From: Pisolithus tinctorius | Lineage: Eukaryota; Basidiomycota; Agaricomycetes; Boletales; Pisolithaceae | NCBI GenBank assembly: GCA_024663395.1 | Contig: JANFAH010000041.1 | Span: 186,001 to 250,000 of the forward strand | Reading direction: 5' to 3' | DNA length: 64,000 nucleotides | Shown: positions 21,536 to 33,734 of the stretch, piece after piece | Numbering within the stretch: position 1 is the first letter of the stretch | How the letters are laid out: each line of letters begins with the position of its first letter | Position numbers and translations under genes: made by a program | Notes under the pieces: generated by a model | Seen by the model: only the letters and a program-made list of their open reading frames with translations | What the model was told of the DNA's origin: nothing | Database searches by the model: none

Positions 21536-23942
21536 TGCAGAGCGAGGAATGGGAAATTGGTGGTCGTTAGCTGAAGTAGGTTTTATACCGAGGTTTGGAG
21601 TGATGCCAGCAAGATGCCAGACAACCTAAGCGCCGCAATATGTCCAACATAAAAAAAAGATACTCTATTTGCGCAGCTTCTTCGCTTCGCGAATCAACGA
21701 ACGTGGCACCCTCTATGTACATTGTTGAGAGCGCCGGAGTAAAAACAGACATCATTGGGTGGAGTTCCGCAGTATTAGTGAGTGCTAGACTTCTGGGCCA
21801 ACCGAAGCAAGTTTTACATACTCGCCTGCGGCTACTACTGGGGGTGGTGTCCGACTGTGTTGCAGTCTGATCCCAGCAACCATCAAGTCTTAGTGGGAGA
21901 GTGCGGCTGAACCCATGAGCCCAGAGCAACCAAGGGCGATCTGGTAATCAAGACTATAGGTGGTTGATTACTGCTTTCTACAGTGTCGTCAAGTCTACAA
22001 GGCCATGGTAAAACTGACGCAAAAACAAGGAATACATACTTGTGATAATATGTCACTACCCTTCCAGCAAGCGATGATCGGCGACCAGTGAGCGACAGTC
22101 AGTTTTTTTGAGGTTGTTCAAACAACATCAAAAAGCTTACGTGCACGTCGTAAAAGTGGCAACAAGGACCTGACATGGACATGGTATATGACATGCCCTA
22201 TGTAGAAATTGTTCGGTTCACCTCTCCACGCGCAACTGTACTACGAGCATAGGTAGGAACAGGTGGAAACAAGCACGAGATTTGGGACAATTTGGGAGTA
22301 AGAGGTTGCAGGTATCAGGTCATCGCCAATCCGCCTCCGTATAGCAACTCACTATTATGAGGAAGACTGGGCTGGTGGACAGCATGAACAGTGACGTGAG
22401 AACCGACGGCGATTTGGTTATGGAAGGCGCGTGTGAATGGGAATGAGCTTCACAGTACTAACCACTAGTCATCATTTGCAACAATATCACATTAATGGGC
22501 GCACGCTTCTTGCTGGGCAACTGATCAGCGAATTCTTCACTGTAGTGTGCCTTGCACTTCCCTTCCTCTGTTGCAGGCAGGGAAGGAGGGCAGAAGAAGC
22601 TGAAATCATTAATGTCATCTCCTGCAAGTAAGTGTGGAACAGCAGCAATTTCATGTATAGGATTATTTGATAGAAGAGGTACGTCTCTAATTGTTCAGCA
22701 TAATGGCCACATTTTGTGACCTGATTACACCAAGATATCGACCGTTGCGGAGGTGAGGTGGTGAATACGAAACTTACCTGAATTGTTTTACGCATATTCA
22801 GCGGAGGCAAAAGTCGCATCAGCTGCAGTGCGATTGGCTATTGAAACTTCGTGAGTCTACGTAAACCCCCCTGCTCACTCCACACGTACCATAACTGAGG
22901 AAAACACTCGTCCATTCGGCCATCAAGCCAGTGATCAACCACCCCAACGTTAGAGCACCCGTACATGTGGTGGGTGACTATTTCCGGCCTACATGTATGG
23001 CACACACGCTGCATTCAGAAAAAAAAAATCCCAATTTTTCCAGAACAGTACCAAACATTCCCTGTGAAAGTTGGTCGGTGCATGCGGTGATTCGAACAGG
23101 CTGCTACCATGATGGAAGCCCCCTTCATCGGATCTGTTGTCAGCACCCCAGGTGTGCTATACGGCGAACCCCCGTGACAATGAATATCACATAACCCAGT
23201 GGACAACCGCATGCTCTCATAAATATATCAGGCAGGAAACTTGGTTTCCGTACATTCAGGAGTTTTACCACTACATTTGATAAAGTTCAGAGATTCAGCT
23301 GGTTGGTATAATAGATCTCAACTTACATGATTATGTAGAGCGACGCCAATAGCACGCAAGCCAGATCAAGTTGCGAATATGATCCCACGCCACAGATCTC
23401 AGCTTTGCGGGAGCTTTAATCTGGCCGACAGAATCTTCCCCTTCATGGGAGTCGGGGACCCGCACCGAGTGGCCCAACGAAACGGATCAAAATGACGCAA
23501 GTGCCAACAAGCCGACCTCTAAATATACGTCCCAGATTCGACTGCGTGAGGCTTGAGCAGAGAACACTGTCGACCATGCCGCAGAGCGACGTTAATATCA
23601 ATCCCGACCAATAAGAAATTCAAGAGAAATATGACAAAGCAGCTGAGAGATGCTATTCAAAGACACGAGACAACCAGGGTGTCCCTCACACCGGAAGACC
23701 AGAAATGTCTATTCAGACGTCTCGGAGCCGCAGATCTGTCGGAATTGATCCAAGTAGCCTTGGCGTCATACGGAGAAGGGGTACTTATCTAAAACGATCG
23801 GAAGGCCCAGAAAACTCATCACCATGGTTCAAAGGCTCGAACGTCATGCATTCATGCATCAATATTGCCGTAAGCAACGTCTATAATGTATCCAATGTCC
23901 AAATAGTCTGTTTCATTGCGTTCCCCCCTTCGGGGCAACCAG
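21536..23942. other. Long spacer between secreted paralogues A and B
   Basis: 2.4 kb without a recognisable gene. It contains a hairpin at 22105-22134: a 14-base arm, TTTTTGAGGTTGTT, a CA loop, and a complementary arm with one mismatch. Frames such as 23553-23792 (plus) have no family features. The region just upstream of 21535 is the likely promoter of paralogue A. Confidence 0.4.
22105..22134. repeat. Short near-perfect inverted repeat
   Basis: Two 14-base arms (13 of 14 pairs) are separated by two bases. It is flanked by a T run on one side and an A run on the other, so a hairpin could form in RNA from either strand. It may be a remnant of a small inverted-repeat element or of an RNA gene. 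No other support is visible. Confidence 0.35.
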
Positions 23943-25266
23943 CTAAGAGTCGTTTAGCAGTGGCGCCTCATAAACCTGATACATGCCGGCTATCGTCCCA
24001 TTGACCAGACCTCCATCATATGACGCGAGTGTGAAACCCTGCGACACGTTGTAGTACGTCGTCTTGCCACCGCCGAGATCCGTGAACTCTGTAATAACAT
24101 TCCCTACCGCCATACTGAACAAGTAGGAGGCGTCGTTCGACAGAGAACATCCGGGAAGTGTTGACACGATCGTCGCTCCGATGGGATCAATGACGAGTGT
24201 GTAGGCGGAGGGATCATCGGTAACAGCATACAGCCCCCATGTGCTTGGGAAGTCACTCTTCACGACCGACCCAGCAATGGCCCTCGAGAGATACGTAGCT
24301 TCATGAACTACAATAGAATAGCAATTGTGAAACCATGATTAGCACGAATGAACACAGTCCAAGAAGATCTCACCTGTGCCATCGACTTGTTCTACTTGGT
24401 AAAAGAAGTTGGAATCATAGTACTGCGTGCTGTATCCCCATATCATTGCGGAGCTTAGCTTGGTGACGTATGAAGGTAGGGCTTGCTGCGAGAACGAATG
24501 CTTTAGGAGTACGAGACCGCTAACTGTTATGTTTTGTTTGTCAGGAGTTGTGAGGTATCCAACACTAAACGAAGTCAGTCTACAGTTCATCTGCGGGTGA
24601 AGTCTCTTACCTTTGTCCACGAGTAACAGGGACAGAACCGTACAAAGCAGGTCCGTGACTGCTCAGTAGCCCGTTGTATTGCTCGACGTTAGGATGGAAT
24701 GTATCCAATATTGCCCTGTGGATAATAAATTATGCAAGTTCACGGACACCGACACACGAGACTTACGAGTAAGTATCCAGTACTAATGTGTACCCCTCCG
24801 CGCTGAGCGTCACATTATACCACAGGGACTCAGAATCCCACTTGAAGATGTTATTACCGATAGTGATCTGATTCACGTCCCCGCTCGTGTAGCTGAGTGG
24901 GCCAGTTACTGATGTCTCCACGTTTGTTCCATTGACACCCAGTATTGCGATCTCGATCTTCCCATTAGCAGGCGTTGCATCAGCTTGACTTTGGTCGCCT
25001 TGAGACCACCTCAAGATGATAGGGAAGGTCCCGTGCAAGAAGAACTCCCATTGTTCCCAACCTTGGGAAGAGAGCGGTTGGATTTGGGGGAGAGTGTCTG
25101 CACTGTTCGTGGCAGTGAGGGCAGACGTGGGGTTTGCACCAGAACAGTTGTAGAGATTGGGCGTCTTGTATTGGCCATAATCAGCCGACGGTTGGATGGC
25201 CAATACGGAGGGCAGGCAGGTGACAGCGAAAAGAGCAGATACCCTGGAGATCCAACCGAGAGACAT
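23943..25266 (-). CDS. Secreted lipocalin-like family protein, paralogue B
   Basis: Model: complement(join(23943..24307,24374..24564,24611..24715,24767..25266)), 386 residues. The architecture is nearly identical to A and C: a 500-nt first exon, a short second exon (105 nt here, 108 in the others), a 191-nt third exon and a last exon of about 360 nt. A signal-like N-terminus is followed by IQPSADYGQYK, LYNCSG, FPIILRWSQGDQS, DTFHPNVEQYNG, GSVPVTRG and a C-terminal LPGCSLSNDASY...TDLGGGKTTYY. It is the most diverged of the three: the usual GYYNG has become EQYNG and the C-terminal half carries more substitutions. It is probably extracellular. The substrate and reaction are unknown. Confidence 0.75.
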
Positions 25267-27333
25267 CGATGTATGGCGGACGAGGAAGTCGGGGTTCGAT
25301 GCACTCCGGGGGCCGTATGTTTTATAGTGTTCAGTTAACTCCCCTAAACCCCATGAGCGATAGCAGGGAAGCGGAACGCTTTCGAGCCGGTAATTCCGGC
25401 TAGTAATATGTTCTTGCAGTACATTGTGAACCTTTGGAGGTCGCCTTTGCCAAGACCGGGACGGGTGTGATTAGGAGTTGTGTGCGATGAGTTAATAATT
25501 GGCACCGCATGACAGGTCAACTTACCGTGTAAGGATAAGTCCTGCACCTCTTACATACGTAAGAGCACCACGAGGGCCGGTCACGTTTCAGCCGTACGTA
25601 GTATTCTTTCATATCTGCGATACACAATATGAGCATCAGCATGCGGCGCAGTAGTGAGGCATCGCTGCGCCCGTATTGCGTGCACACGATGGACACATTG
25701 CATGTCGCAGTGGCACGCCAGTTGTGGGTGAACCGACTCCGACGCACTATGGAATTCGGGACCCAGAGGCGCTGTCACCGATTATTCGAAATTAGAAAGA
25801 GACTTACTCTAGCGTGTGTTTGTCCGGCGTCGAGGTATTCGGCACTCCTCATCGGGTAATTTGTTCAACGGAGTGAATATACGACGAGCGGTATGTGTAA
25901 AGATCTGGCAGTTGTTGCTGATTTGGCTTACAAGTCAGATCTTGCCAACACCAGACTGCAAGATGCACAAGTAATATATTCAGTATCCTGCCCATTCGTG
26001 CATAGTCAAACCCAAATTTGAGGGGGCAGTTGCAGGGCATCCGACTAGGAGCCTAAGCAGATGCTCGAACACGTTAAACTACCACTAATCGATAAACGGC
26101 ATCGGATCTTGAAGCTTGAAGCCTGAATATTTGAACTATGAACACCTAGTGTACTTTTGTAAACAGGCCACTACGAAGTACGACCAACGAATGATAACTG
26201 TGAACCTTCATTCTGCAAAACGTTTAGCGCTGAAACAGCAGGTACTATGTATAGCGCTTACCATTTGCCTGACCGAGTAACAGGTGTTTTGCAAATGGAA
26301 TGCCTGTCCGGTCGGCTTACAATGGGCCGGTCAACTCAAGTGGAGCCTATGATACGTAGCGGACTTTATCGGGCTAGTTCATCCGGCCGAAAGAGATGAC
26401 CGCACGTTTTGCGGTGGATGCGAATAGACGTTGTTCCATCCTGACTCAATCCTGAGTGGTACACTAGTAGGTAATCGTTGTGGCGGTGAATCCAGCTCGG
26501 AGATTAGTAACAAGTTGAAAGTGCATTCTTCAGCGAGCTTGCGTAGCGGTAAGAGCAATTGCAGCAGTTCACGAGTAGATGAGCTTTTGCTACGATAGCT
26601 GATAGCGCTGATGCGCCAGCTGGCGGATATCTCCGTTCATTGAAATCGCCACTATCTCGAGTTTTCATTGTTATATTTCGCAGACCATGACAGGTATTCT
26701 CGAGGTCAATTTCATAGACAGCCGTGGCGTTAGAACTGGAGAGTGACACTCCCCGCTCAGATATAGATGGGCATGTGCTTATCGATCGGACGTGGTGTGG
26801 GATTTAGCATTCCCATCTTGTCTGCTTACGGGCCTTCGTTCAGCCGTCGTATGTACAACTTGTGATTGTTCAGGTAAATTTGGGGTGCTTGAGCGCGATC
26901 GGCGATGTGAGGTCGGATCGCATGGTCTTATGCGTACCAGTGCAACTGACGTCGAACTCATATGTGCGCAGCAGCACGAATTTCATTATTAGGTACTGTG
27001 TACTCCTGTGGAGCACTTCCACGCGAATAGACTATGGAAGTCTGTGCTGTTCGCTTTTGAGCGCACTTGTGCCGAGCTCGGTCCGATCTGCACTTCTGTG
27101 ATCCATGGCTCCATCGTCACAATGTTGCAGAAACAATGTATAGAGACAGGGCAGGTACCAAGTACTAATACTCAGGTACATAAGTCTTCAGCGATATGTC
27201 TATGTGGTACGACCCTAAGGCCCACGGTAACACCAAGGTTCCAAGTCAAATAACGACCCCCTACCGTGCTATCTCCTCAATCAGCTACTAGATCAGACTG
27301 AGATGCGTTATAGTTATAATATCGCGCCGCCCC
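25267..27333. other. Long spacer between secreted paralogues B and C
   Basis: 2.1 kb. Frames such as 26504-26749 (minus) and 27008-27253 (plus) are short and featureless. No fragments of the flanking secreted family were recognised. The part adjacent to 25267 is presumably the promoter of paralogue B. Confidence 0.4.
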
Positions 27334-28653
27334 TCAACTCGTTGGCGCGTCATACACCACATACGCACCAGCGATTGTCCCGTTAGCGATGCTTGCATTA
27401 TATGGTGCAAGCGTCGTCCCGTTTAACGCGTAGTATGTTGTCCTACCGCCTCCGAGGTCTGTGAACTGCCCGATGACGCCACCCGCTGTCAGGTTGAACG
27501 TGTAAGAGATATTGTTCGTCGACGCACACCCGGGAAGGGAGGCGTCAATTGTCTGTTTGGTTGGGTCGATAACAAGCTGGTAGAGGTTCGTATCATCAGT
27601 CACAGCGTACGTGTCCCACGTGCTTTCGAAGTCGCTCTTCACGACCAAACCAGCAATAGCCCTCGCGAGATATGCAGCTTCATGAACTGCGATGACATGG
27701 TAGGATCGTGAGTCTGCAAACAATTATGATTTATGAGGGTGCCGATTTACCTGTTCCATTTAGTTCCTCTATGTGATAGAAGACATGAGTGTCATAGAAC
27801 GCGGTGCTGTATCCCCATACGACTGCAGAGCTGTACTTCTTGACGTATGCCGGTAAAGCTTGTTCGGAAAATGTGTGCTTCAAAACGCTAAGACCATCCA
27901 GGGTGATATTCTGACTATCCGGCGTCATAAGATATCCAGATCTGACGGAAAGTCAGCCGATCCGAGAGATTGCAGCAGAACTATTCGCCTCACATCTGTC
28001 CACGAGTGACTGGGACTGAACCATATAAACCAGGTCCGCCAACACTACTGAGTCTTCCATTATAATAGCCAACGTCAGGATGGAATGTATCATGCATGGC
28101 TCTGTGGGAAGCAGTTTAAATCCCGCCGGGCTTGTCAGTGAGACTAAACTTACGAGTAACTGTTCAACACCAATGAATACCCATCTACCCCGAGAGTTAC
28201 ATTGTACCATGTAGATGCGTTATCCCACTTAAGGGAGTTGTTCCCGATCCAAAGCTCCTTTACATCGTTATCCAAGTAGGAAAGTTTGCCAACCACGGAC
28301 GTCTGCACATTCGTTCCATTGACGTCCAATAAAACTACTTCAATCTTGCCAACGGCAGCTAATGAATGAGGTTTACTTTGATCGCCATGGGACCACCGCA
28401 AGATAATGGAGAAGGTGCCATGCATGATGACTTCCCACTGTTCCCAGCCCGAAGCCGAGACAAGTTGGATCTGGGGGAGTGTATCTACACTATTCTTGGC
28501 AGTGAGGTTCGACGTGGGGAAGGATCCCGAGCAATTGTACAAATTGCTGGTCTTGTACTGGCCATAGTCGGCACCGGGCTGGAAACCCAGTGCGATTGAC
28601 TGGCAGATGGTTGCAAGAGCAGCAAATGCCTTGAAAATCCGTGTGAGAAGCAT
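27334..28653 (-). CDS. Secreted lipocalin-like family protein, paralogue C
   Basis: Model: complement(join(27334..27686,27751..27941,27994..28101,28154..28653)), 383 residues. The last acceptor was placed directly before VHEAAY because A and B both splice there. An earlier in-frame acceptor at 27714 would add nine residues. A signal-like leader, ALG|FQPGADYGQYK and sequons at NCSG, NLTA, NGTN and NVTL are visible. It keeps the family blocks FSIILRWSHGDQS, DTFHPDVGYYNG, GSVPVTRG, HTFSEQALP and TDLGGGRTTYY. The first exon is closest to paralogue A by eye. It is likely an extracellular protein of a locally expanded family. Confidence 0.75.
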
Positions 28654-29885
28654 TGGAAGCGACGGAAACGGGAGGCAGAGATTGCATGATCTCTACCTCT
28701 TAAGACCAGCGACTTGTGGAGCGAAACGACGTCCGCATTCTGACCGCTGAGGGCAATGCTACCTGTACAGAAACCAGGGACTTTGATTCATGCTGACATA
28801 GCCGCCTATTCAAAGCGTACCCGTGAGGCTATGGTGTGTGACAAGCCGCAAGGTATGCTTTCTATAAAAAAAAAACGTACAGCGTTTCAGGTGTCTCTCA
28901 GGGCGAATATCCAGTTGGTGAGGGCAAGAAGGTAGCTTTGGGGCAGGAGGAGTCTCTCGTTGCAAAAGCACAAATGGCGTTCACTTCTCTGCATATGACC
29001 CTCGGGCTACTCGGAGGTGCTAGTGACCGGTGAAGCTTGAAGGTTGTCACATTGGTCGAGGCTGTGAGGCCCATCCAGCAACGAAGATTGTGGTCCTTCG
29101 ATAACCATCGAATTGGCCGTGCTCAGGGTACGCAGCATATTACATAATCCAGCGGCGTGCCATTTGGAGCAAACGTAATGTTTCAACCGAGGACAAAAGG
29201 TGGTGATAATTCGAGGCCGCTAGAAAGGTGGCTCCGTTGCGGGCCGCCATCAAAGGGTGGTACTTGACAGATTCGAAGCTTGTGCGCCGCGGGCCTGTCT
29301 GTACACGGGTGACTTCTGCCAACTCTGGGCCCTCCTGGCCCTCCCGGTGGGAAGTACGTAGGTCGCTCGCGAGCGTCTAAAGTAATGGTCAACTTTACCG
29401 GTGATACTACTAGACAGGGGCTAATAACCGTCACTTAGTCACACTGCTTACATGGTATGCGTTTGCCAACCCTGCCTGGGGTGTTCAAGTGTTCAGGGAC
29501 AAACGTACCCGCTGCGCCGTTTAAGCGGACATTTTTACAGATGGCCGATTGACTTCGCATTGTCGCAACCAACGAGTGAGGATGTTTCCCTCTCTACGAT
29601 GACATGCGAACTTGTGCCAACCGGCCCTTCCATGGTTGCCCAGAAAAGCTTCATCAAGGCGTCCTCTCGATATTGGCATGAGATGATGAGTTACGATACG
29701 ATCGCTGCCCACCGGAACCGCGGCATATCCATCCCACATTCCATCATGGGTTCCTGTGGATATTCTTTTTACCGTTCAGATGGCACATACGCCTCCGCGG
29801 AATAACTGTCATTATTTCGTGCCTCTTTTGCTGTCGAGTTGCTCTGTTTCCATTGCTTTAGGATGACCACGGGAACTGTGTCCTA
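28654..29885. other. Spacer before the TPR-CHAT gene
   Basis: 1.2 kb with no supported gene. Open frames at 29183-29434 (minus) and 29452-29805 (plus) lack family signals. A short A run lies near 28866. Confidence 0.4.
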
Positions 29886-32800
29886 ATGACCGTATGTAAC
29901 GCCTTGCCTTTGACTGCCTGATTGTCATGATCGCAGACTGATTAGCATCCGGTTAGGAATTTCACGCCCTTGTACACTTGGCTGATGAGCTGTACGCACG
30001 TTTCGAGCAAAAAGGGAGACCTTCAGACCTTAGCCTTGTAGTTGTTCACTACCGCTCAGCCCTTGCTCTCGCCTCCTCGGATCCGACACTCTCTAACGAT
30101 GTTCGCAGCAAGCTGCTCAGCAACCTGGCCAACATACTCTCTGTTCGATTTCAACGCTGCGGCGACGTCGCTGACCTCACGCAGTCCATTGAGTGTCATG
30201 TGGCTGCGCTGGAACTGCGTCCCCCTGGCCACCCAGCCAGAGCTAGCACTCTGGCTAGTTATGCCACTGCTTTACTGCTTCGGTACGGTCAACTCGGTGT
30301 CGAAGAAGACATTGAGTTCGCAATCGAGCATCTCCAAGCCGCATTAGAGATTTTGCCTCCCACTGGTCCCAGTCGCCTCATGTCCTTGATTAATTATGCA
30401 AGCGCCTTGTTTTCCCGTTTCCAATACACTGAAGATATCTCGGATCTCGACATGGCTATTAGTCATTACCATGGGATTTTAAACACTTGCCCTCTTGAAA
30501 ACAAAGCTACTGCGTGTTACAACCTCGCTAATGCTCTCCTATCTCGATTTAAAATCTGCCATGAGGCTGTCGACCTCGACTCTAGCATCGAATATTCGTA
30601 TGTCGCCCTGCATGCAATGAAAGAAGGCCATCCTGATCACCCATGGATCATTACTGGCCTTGCAACCGGTCTTATTAGGCGGTTCCAGTTGCGTGGAGGT
30701 GCCGCTGACCTTGGACCCGCCATTACGAACTTCCAGCTGGCTCTAGACTTGCGTCCACCCGGGAACCCGACACGCTTCTCCGCGCTCAGCGATATTGCTG
30801 ACGCTCTCGTAATGCGCTACAATCATAGTGAGGAGTTAGTAGATCTCCAATTGGCCATTGACCATTACCGTGAGGCGTTGCGCCTACTTCCTCCCAAGCA
30901 TAAGAGCGAGCCGATACTCCTCGATAACCTTGGAAATGCCCTTTTCCTTCGCCAGATTAGATTGGGAGACCTGAAGGATCTGGACGAGGCAATCGAAAAA
31001 CATCGGCTCGCGTTGGATCTCTGTGCAGGAGATTCAATTAGGGTTGTCTTGATGCTAGAAGCCTTAGCCAACTATCATGACGTCCGGTTCAAGAGGAAGG
31101 AAAATCCCGCCGATCTCCACTCTGCTATTCATTACTTCAACGAAGCCCTCTTGCTCGCCCCTGCTGATCACCCCCAGTACGTGCCAATCTTAAACAGCAT
31201 TGCTTTGTGTCTAGGAACACGTTTCCAAGCATACGGTGAACTCGCCGACTTAAATAGGGCAATTTCCTGTTGTCGTGAGGTTCTGGAGCTGCTATCTCTA
31301 GGACATCAGGGTCGGGCGTTGACGTTGCACACACTCGCCGAGGCTCTTCTTCAGCGCTTTGAAGAGACAGGAAATGAATTTGACATCCAACAAGCCTATC
31401 TGCACTGTTGCACCTCTCTAAGCATGCGCATTTCAAGCGTGGCTGAACGAGCCTCCTCGGAAATACTCTGTGCTCGGATAATAAGGGCCCGGTTCCTCCC
31501 CTGGAATGACGCTAAAGATCTGGAGCCTGTTTTCCAGCATCTCAGGAGCGCAAAAGACTCCTGCACGGCAGACGACCCACTCCTTCCTGAAGTCTACGCT
31601 GAACTGTCAACAGCATATTTTCTTCGCTACATTCTCACACGGCGGCCTTCGGAGCTGAAGCAAGCACTGGGACATCACCAGTCCAGTCTCGCCCTCGCAG
31701 AAGGCGCCTCATCCCCCGCGTTCCGTGCTTCAATGCAGTGGGCGAGGGATGCGGAGATGTATAGCCATTCGTTGATGGTCGATGCATATCGAACTGCCGT
31801 ACGGTTGCTGGATCGGCTCGTCCTAGAAACGAGGTGGCCAGATATCCGACAGTCTTTGGTGGAGCGCAACGTAGCCAGGTTGGCCGGCGATGCTGCGTCA
31901 GGTGCGCTGATGTTCCAGCAGCCTGCTGAGGCCATTGGCATACTTGAGTACGCAAGAGGATTGCTGTGGGCACAGCTTGTGCGGGTTATGACAGCCCTGG
32001 ATGACCTGCGTGCTATGGGTGAGCCAGGCGTGGGGTTAGCCAGTGAGCTGGAGAGGTTGAACGCAGAATTGGGAGCGTCTACATCAACCGCGCCAAAAAA
32101 GTCTAGGCCTTTGCTAAAAGCGAAAGGCGCGGTGATTGATCAAATCAGGCGGAAGCAAGGGTTCAAGGATTTCCTTGCCCAACCGGAGTTCTCTCAGCTC
32201 CAGAAAGCAGCTAGCGAAGGACCTATTATCATTACGACCACTGGCCAACGTTCGTGCGATGCTCTCATCGTGTGGCGCGCAGGGCCTCCAGTTCACGTCC
32301 CCTTACCCGACATATCCCTTGCTGACATATCGCTCATGGCCTCGAAATTCGAGGATCTCACCAAGACCACTGGTCAAGTACCTTGCAGCAAAACCCGCGA
32401 GTACCAACTTGCTGAGCTCCTGTCTGATCTATGGAACCAGGTTGTGCATCCTATCGTGCAGCAGCTGATTCCCCATACACCGAGAGGCTCCCGGTTGTGG
32501 TGGTGCCCTACGGGTAAGTTCTCGTCAATACCCTTACACGCGGCAGGTCCGCACCGTACGGGTGAACCACCCCTGTCGCACATATACGTGTGTTCGTACA
32601 CATCTACCCTATCTGCACTTGCGCAAAACAGGACATCTGCCACCCAATTACCGGTCCGCCGGACCCCGCTGACGTCCAGCATATCTGGATTCTTAAAAAG
32701 TAAGAAGTCGAAGCAGTCTCTGCTGCGCCCAGACACTCCTTCGTCGTCACGAAGCGCGCTGGCCACAGTTGTTGCAATCGGGCACCGAGATTCCGAAGGC

Positions 32801-33331
32801 ACTGACGACCATCTCGACTTCGTGCGGAACTGCATACCGCCAACCGTGCCTTTCAAGGCCATCGAAGGGGAGGAGGTATCGAGGGTTACGGTTTCCAATT
32901 CCCTGAAGGAATCCAGCTGGGTGCACTTTGCGTGTCCGGTAGTGCATGACTCCTCGCAGCCGTTTCGAAGCGCTTTCGAGATGTGGGATGGGAGTTTGAC
33001 GGTGTATGACATTGCGCGCATTCGACCGAGCGTGGATTTTGCGTTCGTGTCCACGTGTCGCATTGTCAAAAGGGACTCGGATTCGGTTCACGAGTCAATG
33101 AGCTTGCCTGCGTGTTTGCAGTACACTGGATTTAGGAGTGTCATCGGCCCGCTTTGGACGGTGGATGCGGAGGTGACGCGACGGGTCGTGTCCTGTTTCT
33201 ACGAGAAGGCACGCAGCGCTGGAACTATCCATCAGCTCGACGCTGCCACTGCCTTAAATGAAGCACTGAAGGCGATTGAGGAAACGGTACCATTGTCGCA
33301 GCGGATAGCTTTTGTACATGTTGGGGTGTAA
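29886..33331 (+). CDS. TPR-CHAT protein with degenerate protease site
   Basis: The main exon, open from 29957 to the stop, gives over 1120 residues. An in-frame TAG at 29954 and the absence of an early ATG mean the start must be spliced in. The best guess is join(29886..29891,29957..33331): ATG-ACC, then an intron from GTATGT to GGTTAG. The first half consists of many tetratricopeptide-like repeats of about 50 residues with the recurring pattern A-x-ALLxRF ... DLxxAIxxH-x-ALxL-x-PPGHP. The C-terminal third is a CHAT (caspase-like) domain containing SSWVHFAC and FAFVSTCRIV, then SVIGPLWTVDAE. In active CHAT proteases the first motif continues HG after the cysteine (ACHG); here it reads ACPV. 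The catalytic His is therefore apparently lost while the Cys position (STC) remains. Such proteins are expanded in Agaricomycetes and suspected of roles in cell death or self-recognition. Confidence 0.8.
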
Positions 33332-33734
33332 TATTTATTGGGCCAGTCGCTCCAAAGCATCCGTGAATAGTACTTGTTATACACCAGCTTTTGAAACGCA
33401 AATGGCCCCCATTCGTTAGAGGGGTTTGTATATTAAAAGATGCTCTGAGTGATGCGGAAGTTTTCGTTAGGCAGGATTTTGTCATGGTAAACGTGAGTCC
33501 TGGCACTCCTGGAATTTGACGTTCAATAGCGGAAAGATTATGTGGTCTGTTAGATATTCGTGTTGTCCACGTCCAGTAGATCAATTATGATGTTCAGAAT
33601 TCGGTGTCTCCTTTAACTCTACTGAGATTTCAGGTGCTTCCCTTTTTCACAACCTTACCTCCACGACAAGGATGATGGAAAATGGAACGGTGATCAGCTA
33701 CACATGGGAATACAATTCATCGCCTAAAAACACT
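33332..33734. other. Convergent intergenic region, CHAT / eIF3i
   Basis: The 3' ends of two genes face each other across 0.4 kb. No further feature was recognised. Confidence 0.5.

Noticed and set aside
22437..22819. Short open frames on both strands in the A-B spacer
   Set aside because: Cysteine-rich and featureless, no start context and no similarity to neighbours.
29452..29805. 117-codon frame upstream of the TPR-CHAT gene
   Set aside because: No recognisable motif and no in-frame splicing to the CHAT gene could be found.
29978..29980. TTG as start of the TPR-CHAT protein
   Set aside because: Fungal nuclear genes do not normally start at TTG. An acceptor at 29956 gives a better explanation.
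32374..33069. 231-codon minus-strand frame inside the CHAT domain
   Set aside because: It is an antisense shadow of the coding exon.
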